Shown: positions 8,688 through 16,545, counted from the stretch's first letter. The stretch is 18,825 nucleotides of DNA from Fibrobacter sp. UBA4309 (GCF_002395745.1 NZ_DGUN01000059.1:1-18825); one strand, 5' to 3'. The notes: generated from the sequence alone by a model not told the origin. Numbers and translations: made by a program.

Positions 8688-10498
8688 TGTGCTTTCTCCG
8701 TATTGACATTTGTTTCGGGCGCCGGCTGTTCCGTTGCCGCCGGTGTCGCAGGATTTTCTTTATTCTCGTTAGACGGGGTTGCCGGCTGCGGCTGTTCCGA
8801 TGTTGCACGAGCAGTTGCCGTATCGGCAGGAGTCGCGGGCGCTTGTTCCGCCGTCTGTGTCGCGGGCAGTGGCAACGCAGCCGCAGACATCGCGGGTTCT
8901 TGTGCTGCAGCAGCGGGTGCCACAGATTTCTCGACCGGACGCAAGTCCTGCATCATCGTGCCCGCGTTGGCGACCTCGCCGCAAGCTTCCAACAGGCCAA
9001 GCCAGGCCACCACGGCATCGTAATGCGCCTTCAAGTCGGCCACCTGCAAACGCGACAGGGCCAGTTCCGCATCAACAACGTCCAGGCCGGTAGCAAGCCC
9101 GGCCTCGTAGGCCCTAGTCTGGCTACGCAGCGCCTCGTCGGCAAGCTCCCTCGTCTTGGTAAGGCTCGTCAGCCTGCCCTGCGCATGTTGCAATTCACGC
9201 CAGCGCTTTTCTACAAGCAAGTCAATATTGTCCAGCGTCTGTTCTTCCATGCTGGCCAGGGAGCGTTCCATCGCCTTCGCGTTTGCCACTTTCGAATGCG
9301 TTTCGCCACCCTTGAACAAATCCCACTGCATCTTGGCGCCCACGGCCCATTCCGGTTCGAGAATCGTCAAGTCCTTCGTATAGAGTTCCTTGTAGGCGAA
9401 CAGGGCCACCGTCGGGTAGTAATCGGCACGGGCGGCGCTCACCGCATCCTGGCTGCGCTTGCGTTCCGTACGCAGCTGACGCAAGCCGGGGTGATTGTCC
9501 TTGGCCAGGTGCTTGAATTCATCCATGGAGCGCTTGACTTCGGGAGCTTCCACCGGAGTAATGGCGGTAAGACTCGTATCGGTATGCAACAGGCTTGCCA
9601 ATGCCATACGGGCCAGGGACTGGTCACGCAACGCGTCTTCATAGGCATTCTGCGCTTCCGCCAAGGCCACCTCGGCACGGAGCCGCTCGGCCTTGCTGAT
9701 CTGCCCGCCCGCTTCCAATTTCTTGGAACGTTCCAGATGCTCTTCCAGGTTCCGCATCGTAGTCTCGCGCATCACGGTCAGCTCTTCGGCCAGGCGCAAG
9801 GTGAAGTACTTTGTCGCCACATCCATCAAGATGGTGTTCTGCGCCATATCGAACTCGGCCTTGCGGGCGTTCACGTTCTCCTTGGCGGCATCATAGGCGG
9901 AGTAGATCTTGAATCCCGTAAAAATGGGCCAGATGGCGGTGAGGCGAGCATTGAAGAACACGTCGTCCTGCACCTTCATGCTAAAATCAGTATTGTCGAT
10001 CTGGCCGGAAAACTCCTTGCTCGCACCTTCTGCGTACTGCACCGCGGCATCGTTTGTCGCCTTGCTGGTCACTACCCCGTTCCAAATATCGCCCGAGCGG
10101 GTATCCACATAGGCCTTGGCCGCAGCCTCGTCCATTCCTGCCGCGCGTGCCTGCGCCACAGCCTCCTGGTAGGCCTTGGCATAGGCCCCGTTATAGGTGG
10201 ACACATAAGCCTTGGAATAAGCCGCCGCACCGGCAATATCGCTCAACGGCTTCTGCAGAGTCCGCAAGTCGATATTTATCGGATCGTCAATCTTCGTGAC
10301 GCTCGCCGTTAACGTAAGGGAGGGCATGAACCTGGAACGCGCCTCGGTGCGTCCGCTTTCGGCCATTTCGACCTTGGCCTTTTCCGCCTTGATCTGGGAA
10401 TTGCCCGCCTTGGCCATTTCCAAAGCATCCTGCAAGGAAATCGGTGCAGAATGGGCAGCCACAAACCCGCCAATAATGCATAAGACTATCCGTTTCAT
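8684..10498 (-). CDS. TolC-family outer membrane efflux protein with large loop and Pro/Ala/Thr-rich tail
   Basis: This is the outer-membrane channel of the exporter encoded just downstream. The signal peptide ends at about AHSA, before PISLQDALEMA. Two outer-membrane-efflux repeats are visible. The first has the strand ARSRFMPSLTLTASVTK, then a return strand FFNARLTAIWPIFTG near residue 181. The second has AARADYYPTVALFAYKEL and a VGAKMQWDLFKGGE strand. Between the first pair of strands lies an unusually long Ala/Tyr-rich insert (about residues 72-178), where TolC has an extracellular loop. Residues 527-604 are a low-complexity Ala/Pro/Thr/Glu tail. At 604 residues it is longer than the usual 430-500. 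No strong ribosome site precedes the ATG. It is the first gene of the operon and sits just after a terminator. Confidence 0.92.
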   Translation of the reverse strand: MKRIVLCIIGGFVAAHSAPISLQDALEMAKAGNSQIKAEKAKVEMAESGRTEARSRFMPSLTLTASVTKIDDPINIDLRTLQKPLSDIAGAAAYSKAYVSTYNGAYAKAYQEAVAQARAAGMDEAAAKAYVDTRSGDIWNGVVTSKATNDAAVQYAEGASKEFSGQIDNTDFSMKVQDDVFFNARLTAIWPIFTGFKIYSAYDAAKENVNARKAEFDMAQNTILMDVATKYFTLRLAEELTVMRETTMRNLEEHLERSKKLEAGGQISKAERLRAEVALAEAQNAYEDALRDQSLARMALASLLHTDTSLTAITPVEAPEVKRSMDEFKHLAKDNHPGLRQLRTERKRSQDAVSAARADYYPTVALFAYKELYTKDLTILEPEWAVGAKMQWDLFKGGETHSKVANAKAMERSLASMEEQTLDNIDLLVEKRWRELQHAQGRLTSLTKTRELADEALRSQTRAYEAGLATGLDVVDAELALSRLQVADLKAHYDAVVAWLGLLEACGEVANAGTMMQDLRPVEKSVAPAAAAQEPAMSAAALPLPATQTAEQAPATPADTATARATSEQPQPATPSNENKENPATPAATEQPAPETNVNTEKAQ

Positions 10499-10519
10499 AG
10501 CAACTCAAAAAATACAAAA

Positions 10520-10525
10520 ATTGTA
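10520..10525 (-). promoter_or_regulatory. Candidate -10 box for the TolC-HlyD-ABC operon
   Basis: On the minus strand TACAAT stands 21 nt before the TolC ATG, directly downstream of the terminator of the preceding operon. No good -35 hexamer is visible; that position falls inside the terminator hairpin. A promoter is expected here because transcription from upstream should stop at the terminator. Confidence 0.3.
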
Positions 10526-10532
10526 AAACAAG

Positions 10533-10555
10533 AAACCGCCCCAAAAGGGCGGTTT
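10533..10555 (-). terminator. Intrinsic terminator after the lamin-tail lipoprotein gene
   Basis: A perfect 9-bp stem (AAACCGCCC pairing with GGGCGGTTT) encloses a 5-nt loop. On the minus strand it is followed by TTTCTTGTTTT. It lies 31 bp after the lipoprotein stop codon and 35 bp before the TolC start. It therefore separates two same-strand operons. Confidence 0.88.
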
Positions 10556-10585
10556 TCTCGCTTTTTTCAAAAATTATCTTACAAT

Positions 10586-12250
10586 TTACTTTTTTCCAAT
10601 CGTGGGCGCTGCAGCCTTCCATGCAGAAGCTTCGTAACCCATGGTCGTCGTAGTGACACGCTGCAGGCTATAACCAAAGCCATCAGCCTCTCCCAAACCC
10701 GGCCAACCATCGGAATAGAGCGTAGCGTCGTGCCAGATGTAGAAGTAATTGACATTCGGGCTAGATCCTTCCTTGGAGTAGGGTTCCTTCACGGCGATTG
10801 TTTCACTGCGGTTGGAAAGTTTACCGCTATAGGTAACAATCATGACATCGTTGGGAATGGAAAATGCCTTGCGCACCAGATCTGCACCCCAGTTGGTAAT
10901 GCCGGCATTCGCCATGACGACAGGATCGAGCTGGGCCGGAATCAGGAGCATCAGGGCGTGGGCAGCCAAGGTCGTCGTGTTGGAGAATTCCAGATTGATA
11001 CCTTCTACCTTCCATCCCTTCGAAACAGAGCCGCTATAAAGAAGAACATCTTCATCGCTATCGTTCACCAGTTCCATAAATTCGAACGGCAACGCACTAT
11101 TTTCATCCGGATGATAATGAATCTCGTTGATATAGACGGAACCCTTCTTAAGCGCGGAATTCGGTTCGCCCGGAGTTGCCGTGGCAAGCGGTCCCTGCGC
11201 CGTAGAACCATCGGAAAGGTCGACAACACCGCTCGTACCCGTGTTTGCAGGCACCCAGATACTGGATTCTTCGCCTTCCAGGGAACCACGCAGATAGAAC
11301 TCTCCACCATCGGGGCTTACCACCAGTTCTTCGCTAAAGTTATCGACAGCGTCGAGCACTACATAGCCCTTGGCCGGAATCACCGTAGGAACGGTACCCG
11401 ACTTGATAGTGAGCGTCTGCTTGCGGCGCTTGATTTCAAGCGTCCAGCCGGCGACATCGACAGCCTCGCTGCCGGAATTGTAGAGTTCAATCCAGGCGTT
11501 GCTGCCGGAGACATTGGGCATAATTTCGTTGATGCGGACCGAAGCCGGAGTAATCCATTCGTCGTTGCCGACACCGGGAATGCCCTTATCGATCTTGCTT
11601 GCAGCCCAGGAGCTCGGCTGGGCGGCGTTGCCACCCTTGTACACGAGGGTACGGCCCTTGCCGTCGGCGAGGCTCGGCCAAGGAGGTTCGTTGCTGAACG
11701 CGCAGCTCACGTCACCTTCGCCCATAACCTTCACGTTAACGACATCACCTTCGTTCACCAGCTTCATGGTAGCCGCATTGTCCCACGGGCCAAACAGGCG
11801 TCCCGCGAAGTCCGGATAGGTTTCCTTGAACTTTGCCAGGTCGTTAGCGACAACGACATACTCACCCTTCTTCAGCGGTTCGGCAGGGAAAATATAATCC
11901 ACCGCTCCACTCAAGTGGAGGTTGAAATTCTGCATGTTGTCCATGTCCATGCCGCCGGCGATGTAGATTTCCACCCATTCCAGGGCAGAGCCATCCGGGG
12001 CATTGTACATGATTTCGGAGCAGGCCATCTGGGGTTCCGCATTATCGGGAATAGACGAACTCGACTGCGGAGTTACGCCACCGCTGGAACCGGGAACAGT
12101 CCCGCCGCTAGAAAGGGTTGGGTCCTGGTTCGCGGACGATTCCGTCGGCTGGTCTTCGCCGGACTCAGCCGGATTGTCTCCGGAGCATGCGGCAACCATA
12201 GCAAGGGCGGCGATTCCCGCACCGGACAAAATCCATTTTTTCATATCCAT
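10586..12250 (-). CDS. Lipoprotein with three lamin-tail-like domains
   Basis: This is a predicted surface or periplasmic lipoprotein. The signal peptide ends in the lipobox VAAC with Cys22, followed by a Ser/Gly/Pro-rich linker (about residues 23-70, including SSSS). Three lamin-tail-like (LTD) beta-sandwich repeats follow. Their starts are CSEIMYNAPDGSALEWVEIY near residue 77, VRINEIMPNVSGSNAWIELY near 238, and VYINEIHYHP with FEFMELVNDSDEDV near 372. LTD domains in bacteria are found on secreted or surface proteins, often beside CotH kinase-like proteins; no CotH is seen here. ATG at 12250 is favoured because AGGA lies 7 nt upstream; ATG at 12244 is the alternative. The gene is 43 bp after the VTC gene and ends at a terminator, so it probably closes that operon. 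Confidence 0.85.
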   Translation of the reverse strand: MDMKKWILSGAGIAALAMVAACSGDNPAESGEDQPTESSANQDPTLSSGGTVPGSSGGVTPQSSSSIPDNAEPQMACSEIMYNAPDGSALEWVEIYIAGGMDMDNMQNFNLHLSGAVDYIFPAEPLKKGEYVVVANDLAKFKETYPDFAGRLFGPWDNAATMKLVNEGDVVNVKVMGEGDVSCAFSNEPPWPSLADGKGRTLVYKGGNAAQPSSWAASKIDKGIPGVGNDEWITPASVRINEIMPNVSGSNAWIELYNSGSEAVDVAGWTLEIKRRKQTLTIKSGTVPTVIPAKGYVVLDAVDNFSEELVVSPDGGEFYLRGSLEGEESSIWVPANTGTSGVVDLSDGSTAQGPLATATPGEPNSALKKGSVYINEIHYHPDENSALPFEFMELVNDSDEDVLLYSGSVSKGWKVEGINLEFSNTTTLAAHALMLLIPAQLDPVVMANAGITNWGADLVRKAFSIPNDVMIVTYSGKLSNRSETIAVKEPYSKEGSSPNVNYFYIWHDATLYSDGWPGLGEADGFGYSLQRVTTTTMGYEASAWKAAAPTIGKK

Positions 12251-12282
12251 AGAGATATCCTCGTTATAACCTTTCCTAATCT

Positions 12283-12288
12283 ATATTA
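12283..12288 (-). promoter_or_regulatory. Possible internal -10 box before the lamin-tail lipoprotein gene
   Basis: TAATAT on the minus strand lies in the 43-bp AT-rich spacer between the VTC stop and the lipoprotein ATG. It could give the lipoprotein extra transcription beyond read-through from the VTC operon. No -35 is recognisable, so this is weak. Confidence 0.25.
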
Positions 12289-12293
12289 AAATC

Positions 12294-13112
12294 TTAAAAA
12301 TTGCCAGCCAATTTAGTCCAGTACGGACTCTTGAATCGGCGCGGGTTCTCGTAAACGCGTTTCCATTCGGCGGCGGCATTCCCGAATTTTGAAAAAGCGC
12401 CGTGTTTCAGGTTAAAAGCTCGGATCAGGTCAATCATCCAGTACGGAACCTGTGAGCACGGACACTTGAGTTCGAGCACGGCATCGCAACCCGGCAAAAA
12501 GAAGCGCGGGATACCGGTAGAATGCATGTATTGCGGTTCCACCGTATAGTCAAAGCCGTTCTCTTCGCGGAAGCGCATGCCCGTATCGATGGTCACACGG
12601 GAATATTCCTCGCGTAGCCCGAACCAGGCGCGGCGCTTGTACTGCGTCAAGAGGCGCGGGTGCGCATTGTGCAAGTGCGTCTTGTACAAGAAGTCCTTGA
12701 TGTACATGCGGTCCTTTTCGCTCTTGCAAGGAAAGTCCGCCGGATCCATGTTCCAGACCTCGCCGGGATTGATTCCCTTGATGGTTCCGCGGCTCTTGTA
12801 ACAGATGCTACGAATCTTGCGCTTGACCTCGAAATGGAACGTACCGTCTTGCGGAGGATTTTCGCCGTAGGTACGGATGCGCATATTGAACCTGTCCAGG
12901 AGCTGTTTCTTTTTCCAGCCCAGGAAAGTCCACTTGGGGCTATCCAGGTACAAGTTCGTAATGTAGTAGAATCCGCCCGGGGTAATCTTGGAATAATAGT
13001 CTTCCTCGCAATACGGCTTTAAGAAATCGCCAATCGCGTCGGCCCACTCCACGGGGATGTGGTACTTGAGTTCGAACCTCTCGAGAAGGCTAAATCCACG
13101 GGCTTCGGCCAT
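12294..13112 (-). CDS. VTC-domain protein (polyphosphate polymerase-like, triphosphate tunnel fold)
   Basis: The family includes the catalytic domain of yeast Vtc4, which makes polyphosphate from ATP inside a tunnel of basic and acidic residues. The expected tunnel motifs are present in order: RFELKYHI (Arg12, Glu14, Lys16), NLYLDSP at 53-59, MRIRTYG (Arg78, Arg80), FEVKRK (Glu95, Lys97, Lys99), YKRRAW (158-163), RVTIDTG (172-178), LELKC (Glu214, Lys216) and SKFGNA (Ser241, Lys242). The 272 residues cover just the domain. There is no SPX domain and no membrane segment, so it should be cytoplasmic. It starts 1 nt after the TolC-like stop, which implies coupling, and DUF4956 is the first gene of the same operon. 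Polymerase activity is inferred from conserved residues. Confidence 0.88.
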   Translation of the reverse strand: MAEARGFSLLERFELKYHIPVEWADAIGDFLKPYCEEDYYSKITPGGFYYITNLYLDSPKWTFLGWKKKQLLDRFNMRIRTYGENPPQDGTFHFEVKRKIRSICYKSRGTIKGINPGEVWNMDPADFPCKSEKDRMYIKDFLYKTHLHNAHPRLLTQYKRRAWFGLREEYSRVTIDTGMRFREENGFDYTVEPQYMHSTGIPRFFLPGCDAVLELKCPCSQVPYWMIDLIRAFNLKHGAFSKFGNAAAEWKRVYENPRRFKSPYWTKLAGNF

Positions 13113-13113
13113 A

Positions 13114-14514
13114 TTACTTCAGCCCTTCGCGGAGATGGTTGACGACACCCTGACGCGCCAAGCCGCCCGCATAATCGAGCAATGCGAGGTACTGCAAAAA
13201 GATGTCGTATTCAAGCTTCACAGCCTTCATGTCGCTCTCGAGAGCGCTTTCCTTGGCACGGAGCAGCAGGAGCGGATCGGAACCCGCATTGCGGGCGAAC
13301 TGTTCCATGAAACCGCTTGCGTTCACCTGTTCGGCATACTCCTTCTGAACCTTCCACTGGCCAATCAATGCGAGAACTTCTTCGGTCAGGCGGGCAACCT
13401 TCTGGTTTACCTCGCGCACGTCGTCCAGGTAGTCGCTTTCGGCATCGAGGGAGGCCACCTGCTGACGCAAGTCGCTATCCTTGTTGCTGTCGAAGAACGG
13501 CAAACGGATGGCCAAGTTCACGAAGAACTTGTCGGCAGTCTTGCGGTTGTCTTTGTCCGGGATAAGGAATCTGGCCGTCTCATGACAATTAAGCCCATCC
13601 TGGCAACCAGTTTCTTTTTTGAAATCATTCATATATGTAGAATCTCCGGTAGAACCTGGGGAATAATCACCCGTACCAGAAACATCCCCCCATTTCATTT
13701 CCTTATACTTTTCCATGAGGGATTCAATCTGCAGGGAATAGCCAATACCGATATGCGAGATGTAGTCGCGGCCCTTGCTCACATCCTGTTTCGCGCGGGC
13801 AACTTCGCTGTCGCGCTTGCCCTTCGCCATGGCCACCTGCGGGAAGTTTTCGCTCACTTCCACACCGCCAGAAAGATTCTGTTCCAGTTCTTCCATTGTC
13901 GGGAGGAAAGACGTGTCGAGGTCGACACCATCGAAATCGGGCACCCAGATTTTCATCTTGAGTTCGGCATCGCGCAGTGCCGTGCTGTCCGAAAGCAGTG
14001 CGGCCTTGTACGAAGCGCTCTTCTCTAGCGCTGTCATCAGGTCTTCCGGATTGAACGTCGCCGACCCGGACTTGAGGTGGAGCACTTCAACTCGGTCGGC
14101 ATTGACCTGGGCCAGCTGCTTGTTGATTTCGTAAATCTTCTTGCGCAGCACGTAGCGCACGCCTCTTTCGTAGCGGTCATAGAGAAGCAGAGAACGCTCA
14201 ACGGCAAACCGGGCCTGTTCATAGTTCTTTTCGGCTTCGTAGCGAGCCCTGTCGGCGCTGCCTTCGCCAAACGTCTTGGGAGTCATGCGCAGTTCAAAAT
14301 CGTGCTTGGCAAAGCTGAAACCATCCAGCTGGTAGCGGAGTTCCATCTTGTCCCAAAGTTTGGTTCCCTGCGAAGAAGAAGTCGCCTCGGCTCGCTTCTG
14401 CGCGGCCATATAACGGGGATCCTTTTCGGCAGACTGGATCAACTGGTCCCACGTGAGCGGGCCGGCAAAAACAGCTACAGAAAGAGCGAGGGGAAGAAAG
14501 GCAACAGACCTCAT
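13114..14514 (-). CDS. Divergent TolC-like outer membrane channel protein
   Basis: This is a predicted outer-membrane channel partner of the upstream HlyD gene. The signal peptide ends near AVFA, before GPLTWDQLIQSAEKD. Long helical stretches with heptad character (about residues 85-190 and 345-450) match the TolC tunnel. Putative barrel strands are KMELRYQLDGFSF, FELRMTPK, YISHIGIGYSLQIES and FFVNLAIRLPFFDS. Between the last two lies a Gly/Ser/Asp-rich insert (about 271-327) with two cysteines (304, 310). The protein has 466 residues, normal for TolC. The ATG shares one base with the HlyD stop (TAATG). It is more divergent than the other TolC in the window. Membership is inferred from length, helix pattern and context. 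Confidence 0.8.
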   Translation of the reverse strand: MRSVAFLPLALSVAVFAGPLTWDQLIQSAEKDPRYMAAQKRAEATSSSQGTKLWDKMELRYQLDGFSFAKHDFELRMTPKTFGEGSADRARYEAEKNYEQARFAVERSLLLYDRYERGVRYVLRKKIYEINKQLAQVNADRVEVLHLKSGSATFNPEDLMTALEKSASYKAALLSDSTALRDAELKMKIWVPDFDGVDLDTSFLPTMEELEQNLSGGVEVSENFPQVAMAKGKRDSEVARAKQDVSKGRDYISHIGIGYSLQIESLMEKYKEMKWGDVSGTGDYSPGSTGDSTYMNDFKKETGCQDGLNCHETARFLIPDKDNRKTADKFFVNLAIRLPFFDSNKDSDLRQQVASLDAESDYLDDVREVNQKVARLTEEVLALIGQWKVQKEYAEQVNASGFMEQFARNAGSDPLLLLRAKESALESDMKAVKLEYDIFLQYLALLDYAGGLARQGVVNHLREGLK

Positions 14515-15614
14515 TACTTCTTACCATCCTTAACGAGAATCTTGCCGTGGACTTCGGCAATGGACACCATCTCGCCCAGCAAGAACGAATTGTCCTCGGG
14601 AATCTTGATAGTCACTTCGCGACCGTACACCGGCAGTTCGGGCATTTTCCACATACGGGTCGGGAACGGGACGATACGGCTGGAAAGACCGACAACCTCG
14701 CCCTTCACGGCCTTGCCCGTACCGGCAAGCGTAGTCACCTTCACGGTCTCGCCCACGTCCATGTTCTGGTAAATCTGTTCGTTGATGTAACCGCGCACGA
14801 GCGTCGGGCGCTTGTGGGTAAGCGTCACGATCGGGGCGAAGCTCGAAACCTTTTCGCCGTCACGCACGTTCACGTCGCCGACGACCCAGTTTTCCTTGGC
14901 CACCTGGATAAGGTCTTCCTGCTGCTTCTGGAGTTCGGCGAGTTCCTTCTTGAGGTTCTCGGCCTCGCTCTTGCCGCTCGTCTTCTGGAGCCTGCCGCTA
15001 CCGCGCAGCAAGGCAATCTGTTCGTTGGCGCTCTTGGTCGCCAGCGCGAGTTCGTTCTTGAGGCTCTTGATGCGCATGGCCATGGCGTCGTTGCCGTCGC
15101 TGCTGGACTTCGAGTTCGAAAGGCTCTTGAGCTTGGCAGAAATGGCCTTGTTGTTCTGGTATTCCGTCTCGAGGTTCCTGATTTCGACATTCAGCGCGAG
15201 CCTGCGCGTTTCCAGGTTCGCCTTGACTTCGGCCACCTTCTGGTCGATTTCGGCAGAACTCAGATTGCTACGGCCCTCGATGGCATCGAGTTCACGGGTC
15301 ACTTCGGAAATGCGGAGAGTGAGGTCGGGACGGTTGATTTCGACAATCGTATCGCCCACCTGGACTTCCTGTCCAGGCACCACATGCACCTTCACGATTT
15401 CCGTGGCGCTCGGCACGCTGATAATCGTCTCGCTCGCTTCGGCGATGCCGCGGAACATGGCGACCTTGCCCTGGTAGACAAAACCGAGGGCGATGGCGAA
15501 AATGACGCAGACGATCCAAGCAATGGAAAGCTTGTGACCGTAAACATAGGCAACACCCGCATTGTTCTTGTGGGCATTCCAGAAATTGTCGAGGAGATCT
15601 TCTAGAAAACGCAT
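14514..15614 (-). CDS. HlyD-family periplasmic adaptor in the VTC/DUF4956 operon
   Basis: This is a membrane-fusion-type adaptor that could join an inner-membrane partner to the TolC-like channel. A cytoplasmic N-terminus of about 28 residues precedes one transmembrane helix (about 29-48). A lipoyl-like half follows, with ATEIVKVHVVPGQEVQVGDTI at about 70-90. A long charged coiled coil spans about 95-240. The second lipoyl half (about 243-270) has VGDVNVRDGEKVSSFAPIV, then a beta domain with RPTLVRGYINEQIY. It has 366 residues. AAGGAG lies 7 nt before the ATG and the gap from DUF4956 is 11 nt. No ABC, MFS or RND inner-membrane transporter is in this operon; the only membrane partner is DUF4956. 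Confidence 0.88.
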   Translation of the reverse strand: MRFLEDLLDNFWNAHKNNAGVAYVYGHKLSIAWIVCVIFAIALGFVYQGKVAMFRGIAEASETIISVPSATEIVKVHVVPGQEVQVGDTIVEINRPDLTLRISEVTRELDAIEGRSNLSSAEIDQKVAEVKANLETRRLALNVEIRNLETEYQNNKAISAKLKSLSNSKSSSDGNDAMAMRIKSLKNELALATKSANEQIALLRGSGRLQKTSGKSEAENLKKELAELQKQQEDLIQVAKENWVVGDVNVRDGEKVSSFAPIVTLTHKRPTLVRGYINEQIYQNMDVGETVKVTTLAGTGKAVKGEVVGLSSRIVPFPTRMWKMPELPVYGREVTIKIPEDNSFLLGEMVSIAEVHGKILVKDGKK

Positions 15615-15625
15615 TGTCTATCTCC

Positions 15626-16309
15626 TTACATCTCGGTGGTGGCGTCCTGCATCATGAACTGCACGTCCGAGATGCCTTCGAGCTTGGAAAGTTCGTTCAG
15701 GATTTCTGCAGCAGGCTTGGTCGCACGGAGACGGACCTGGTAGGCCACGTCGAGCCTTGCCCCGCCGTCGACTTCACGCATGGTAATCAGGATGAACGTC
15801 TTGAGGCTTGTCTTCATGATATGTTCGACCTGTTCACGGACAGGGCCTTCGTTCGGGAGGGCGAAGCGGAGCATGCCGTCGAAGAAGTGCTTGGTACCGA
15901 GACCCGTACGGGAAAGGAGGAATGCCACACAGCAGAAGGCGATCGTACCGCCGACGGCGGCACCCCAGGCGTACACACCGCAACCGATGCCCGCACCCAG
16001 CGCAGCGAATATGAACATGATATCGCGCGGGTCCTTGAAGCTCGTACGGAAGCGGACCACCGAGAGGGCACCCATCATACCGAGACCGCGACCGACGTTA
16101 TCGCCGATAGCCTGCATGATCATCGCCGCCGCAACGGCGCTCAAGACGATGCCCTGGACAAAGTTTCTAGAATAGGACAGACCGAGGAAGGTCTTTTCGT
16201 AAGTCCAACCGATAGCCGAAGAAAGGATAAAGGCCAGACAAAGTGTATAGGCCAACGTGATGATTGTCGCGTTGGTCGTGCTGGATTGGACCGCAAGAAG
16301 GTCAAGCAT
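15626..16309 (-). CDS. DUF4956 family membrane protein
   Basis: This is a multi-pass inner-membrane protein of the uncharacterised DUF4956 family. The diagnostic motif GLGMMGALSVVRFRT followed by FKDPRD lies at residues 75-96. Hydrophobic helices are at about 14-34, 51-67, 97-113 and 116-133. Residues about 155-227 form a soluble domain whose strand-helix pattern (DVAYQVRLRA, ILNELSKLEGISDVQF) looks ACT-like. The protein has 227 residues, the usual size. The ATG has GGAG 6 nt upstream. It is the first gene of a five-gene operon. DUF4956 genes are often found beside VTC-domain genes, which is also the case here. The molecular role is unknown. Confidence 0.9.
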   Translation of the reverse strand: MLDLLAVQSSTTNATIITLAYTLCLAFILSSAIGWTYEKTFLGLSYSRNFVQGIVLSAVAAAMIMQAIGDNVGRGLGMMGALSVVRFRTSFKDPRDIMFIFAALGAGIGCGVYAWGAAVGGTIAFCCVAFLLSRTGLGTKHFFDGMLRFALPNEGPVREQVEHIMKTSLKTFILITMREVDGGARLDVAYQVRLRATKPAAEILNELSKLEGISDVQFMMQDATTEM

Positions 16310-16420
16310 GAGTCACTCCGTGTATGTTTTTGCTTTCTGTTTCCATAATCTACTTAAAAAAACGAACTTTTTTAACAATTATGTGTAAAAACAGATGAAC
16401 AAAAAGCTGTTAAATTCCTA

Positions 16421-16438
16421 TCCCGACACCCATCGGGA
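16421..16438. repeat. Hairpin with 6-bp stem
   Basis: TCCCGA and TCGGGA pair around a 6-nt loop CACCCA. On the plus strand it is followed by CCTTTTA, and on the minus strand by TAGGAATTTAA, so neither side has a strong T-run. It is the hairpin nearest the DUF4956 gene and could lie just upstream of its promoter. Confidence 0.5.
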
Positions 16439-16545
16439 CCTTTTACCGCAAAAATAAATAAAAGGCCCCCAAATCCCATGTAAATAAGAATTTATAAAAG
16501 AGTTTCCGTTGTAAAGCCGTACACCGAAAACACGCTTTTTACACG

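Noticed and set aside
8687..10312. 541-residue plus-strand open frame opposite TolC
   Set aside because: It has Cys/Arg/His-rich composition typical of a shadow frame. The minus strand encodes a complete TolC with signal peptide.
10730..12289. 519-residue plus-strand open frame opposite the lamin-tail lipoprotein
   Set aside because: The minus-strand product has a lipobox and three lamin-tail repeats; the plus frame has none.
16382..16393. TGT-N6-ACA half-palindrome upstream of DUF4956, considered as a second Crp/Fnr site
   Set aside because: Only the TGT and ACA cores match; the outer bases do not, and it lies in an AT-rich stretch where this is expected by chance.
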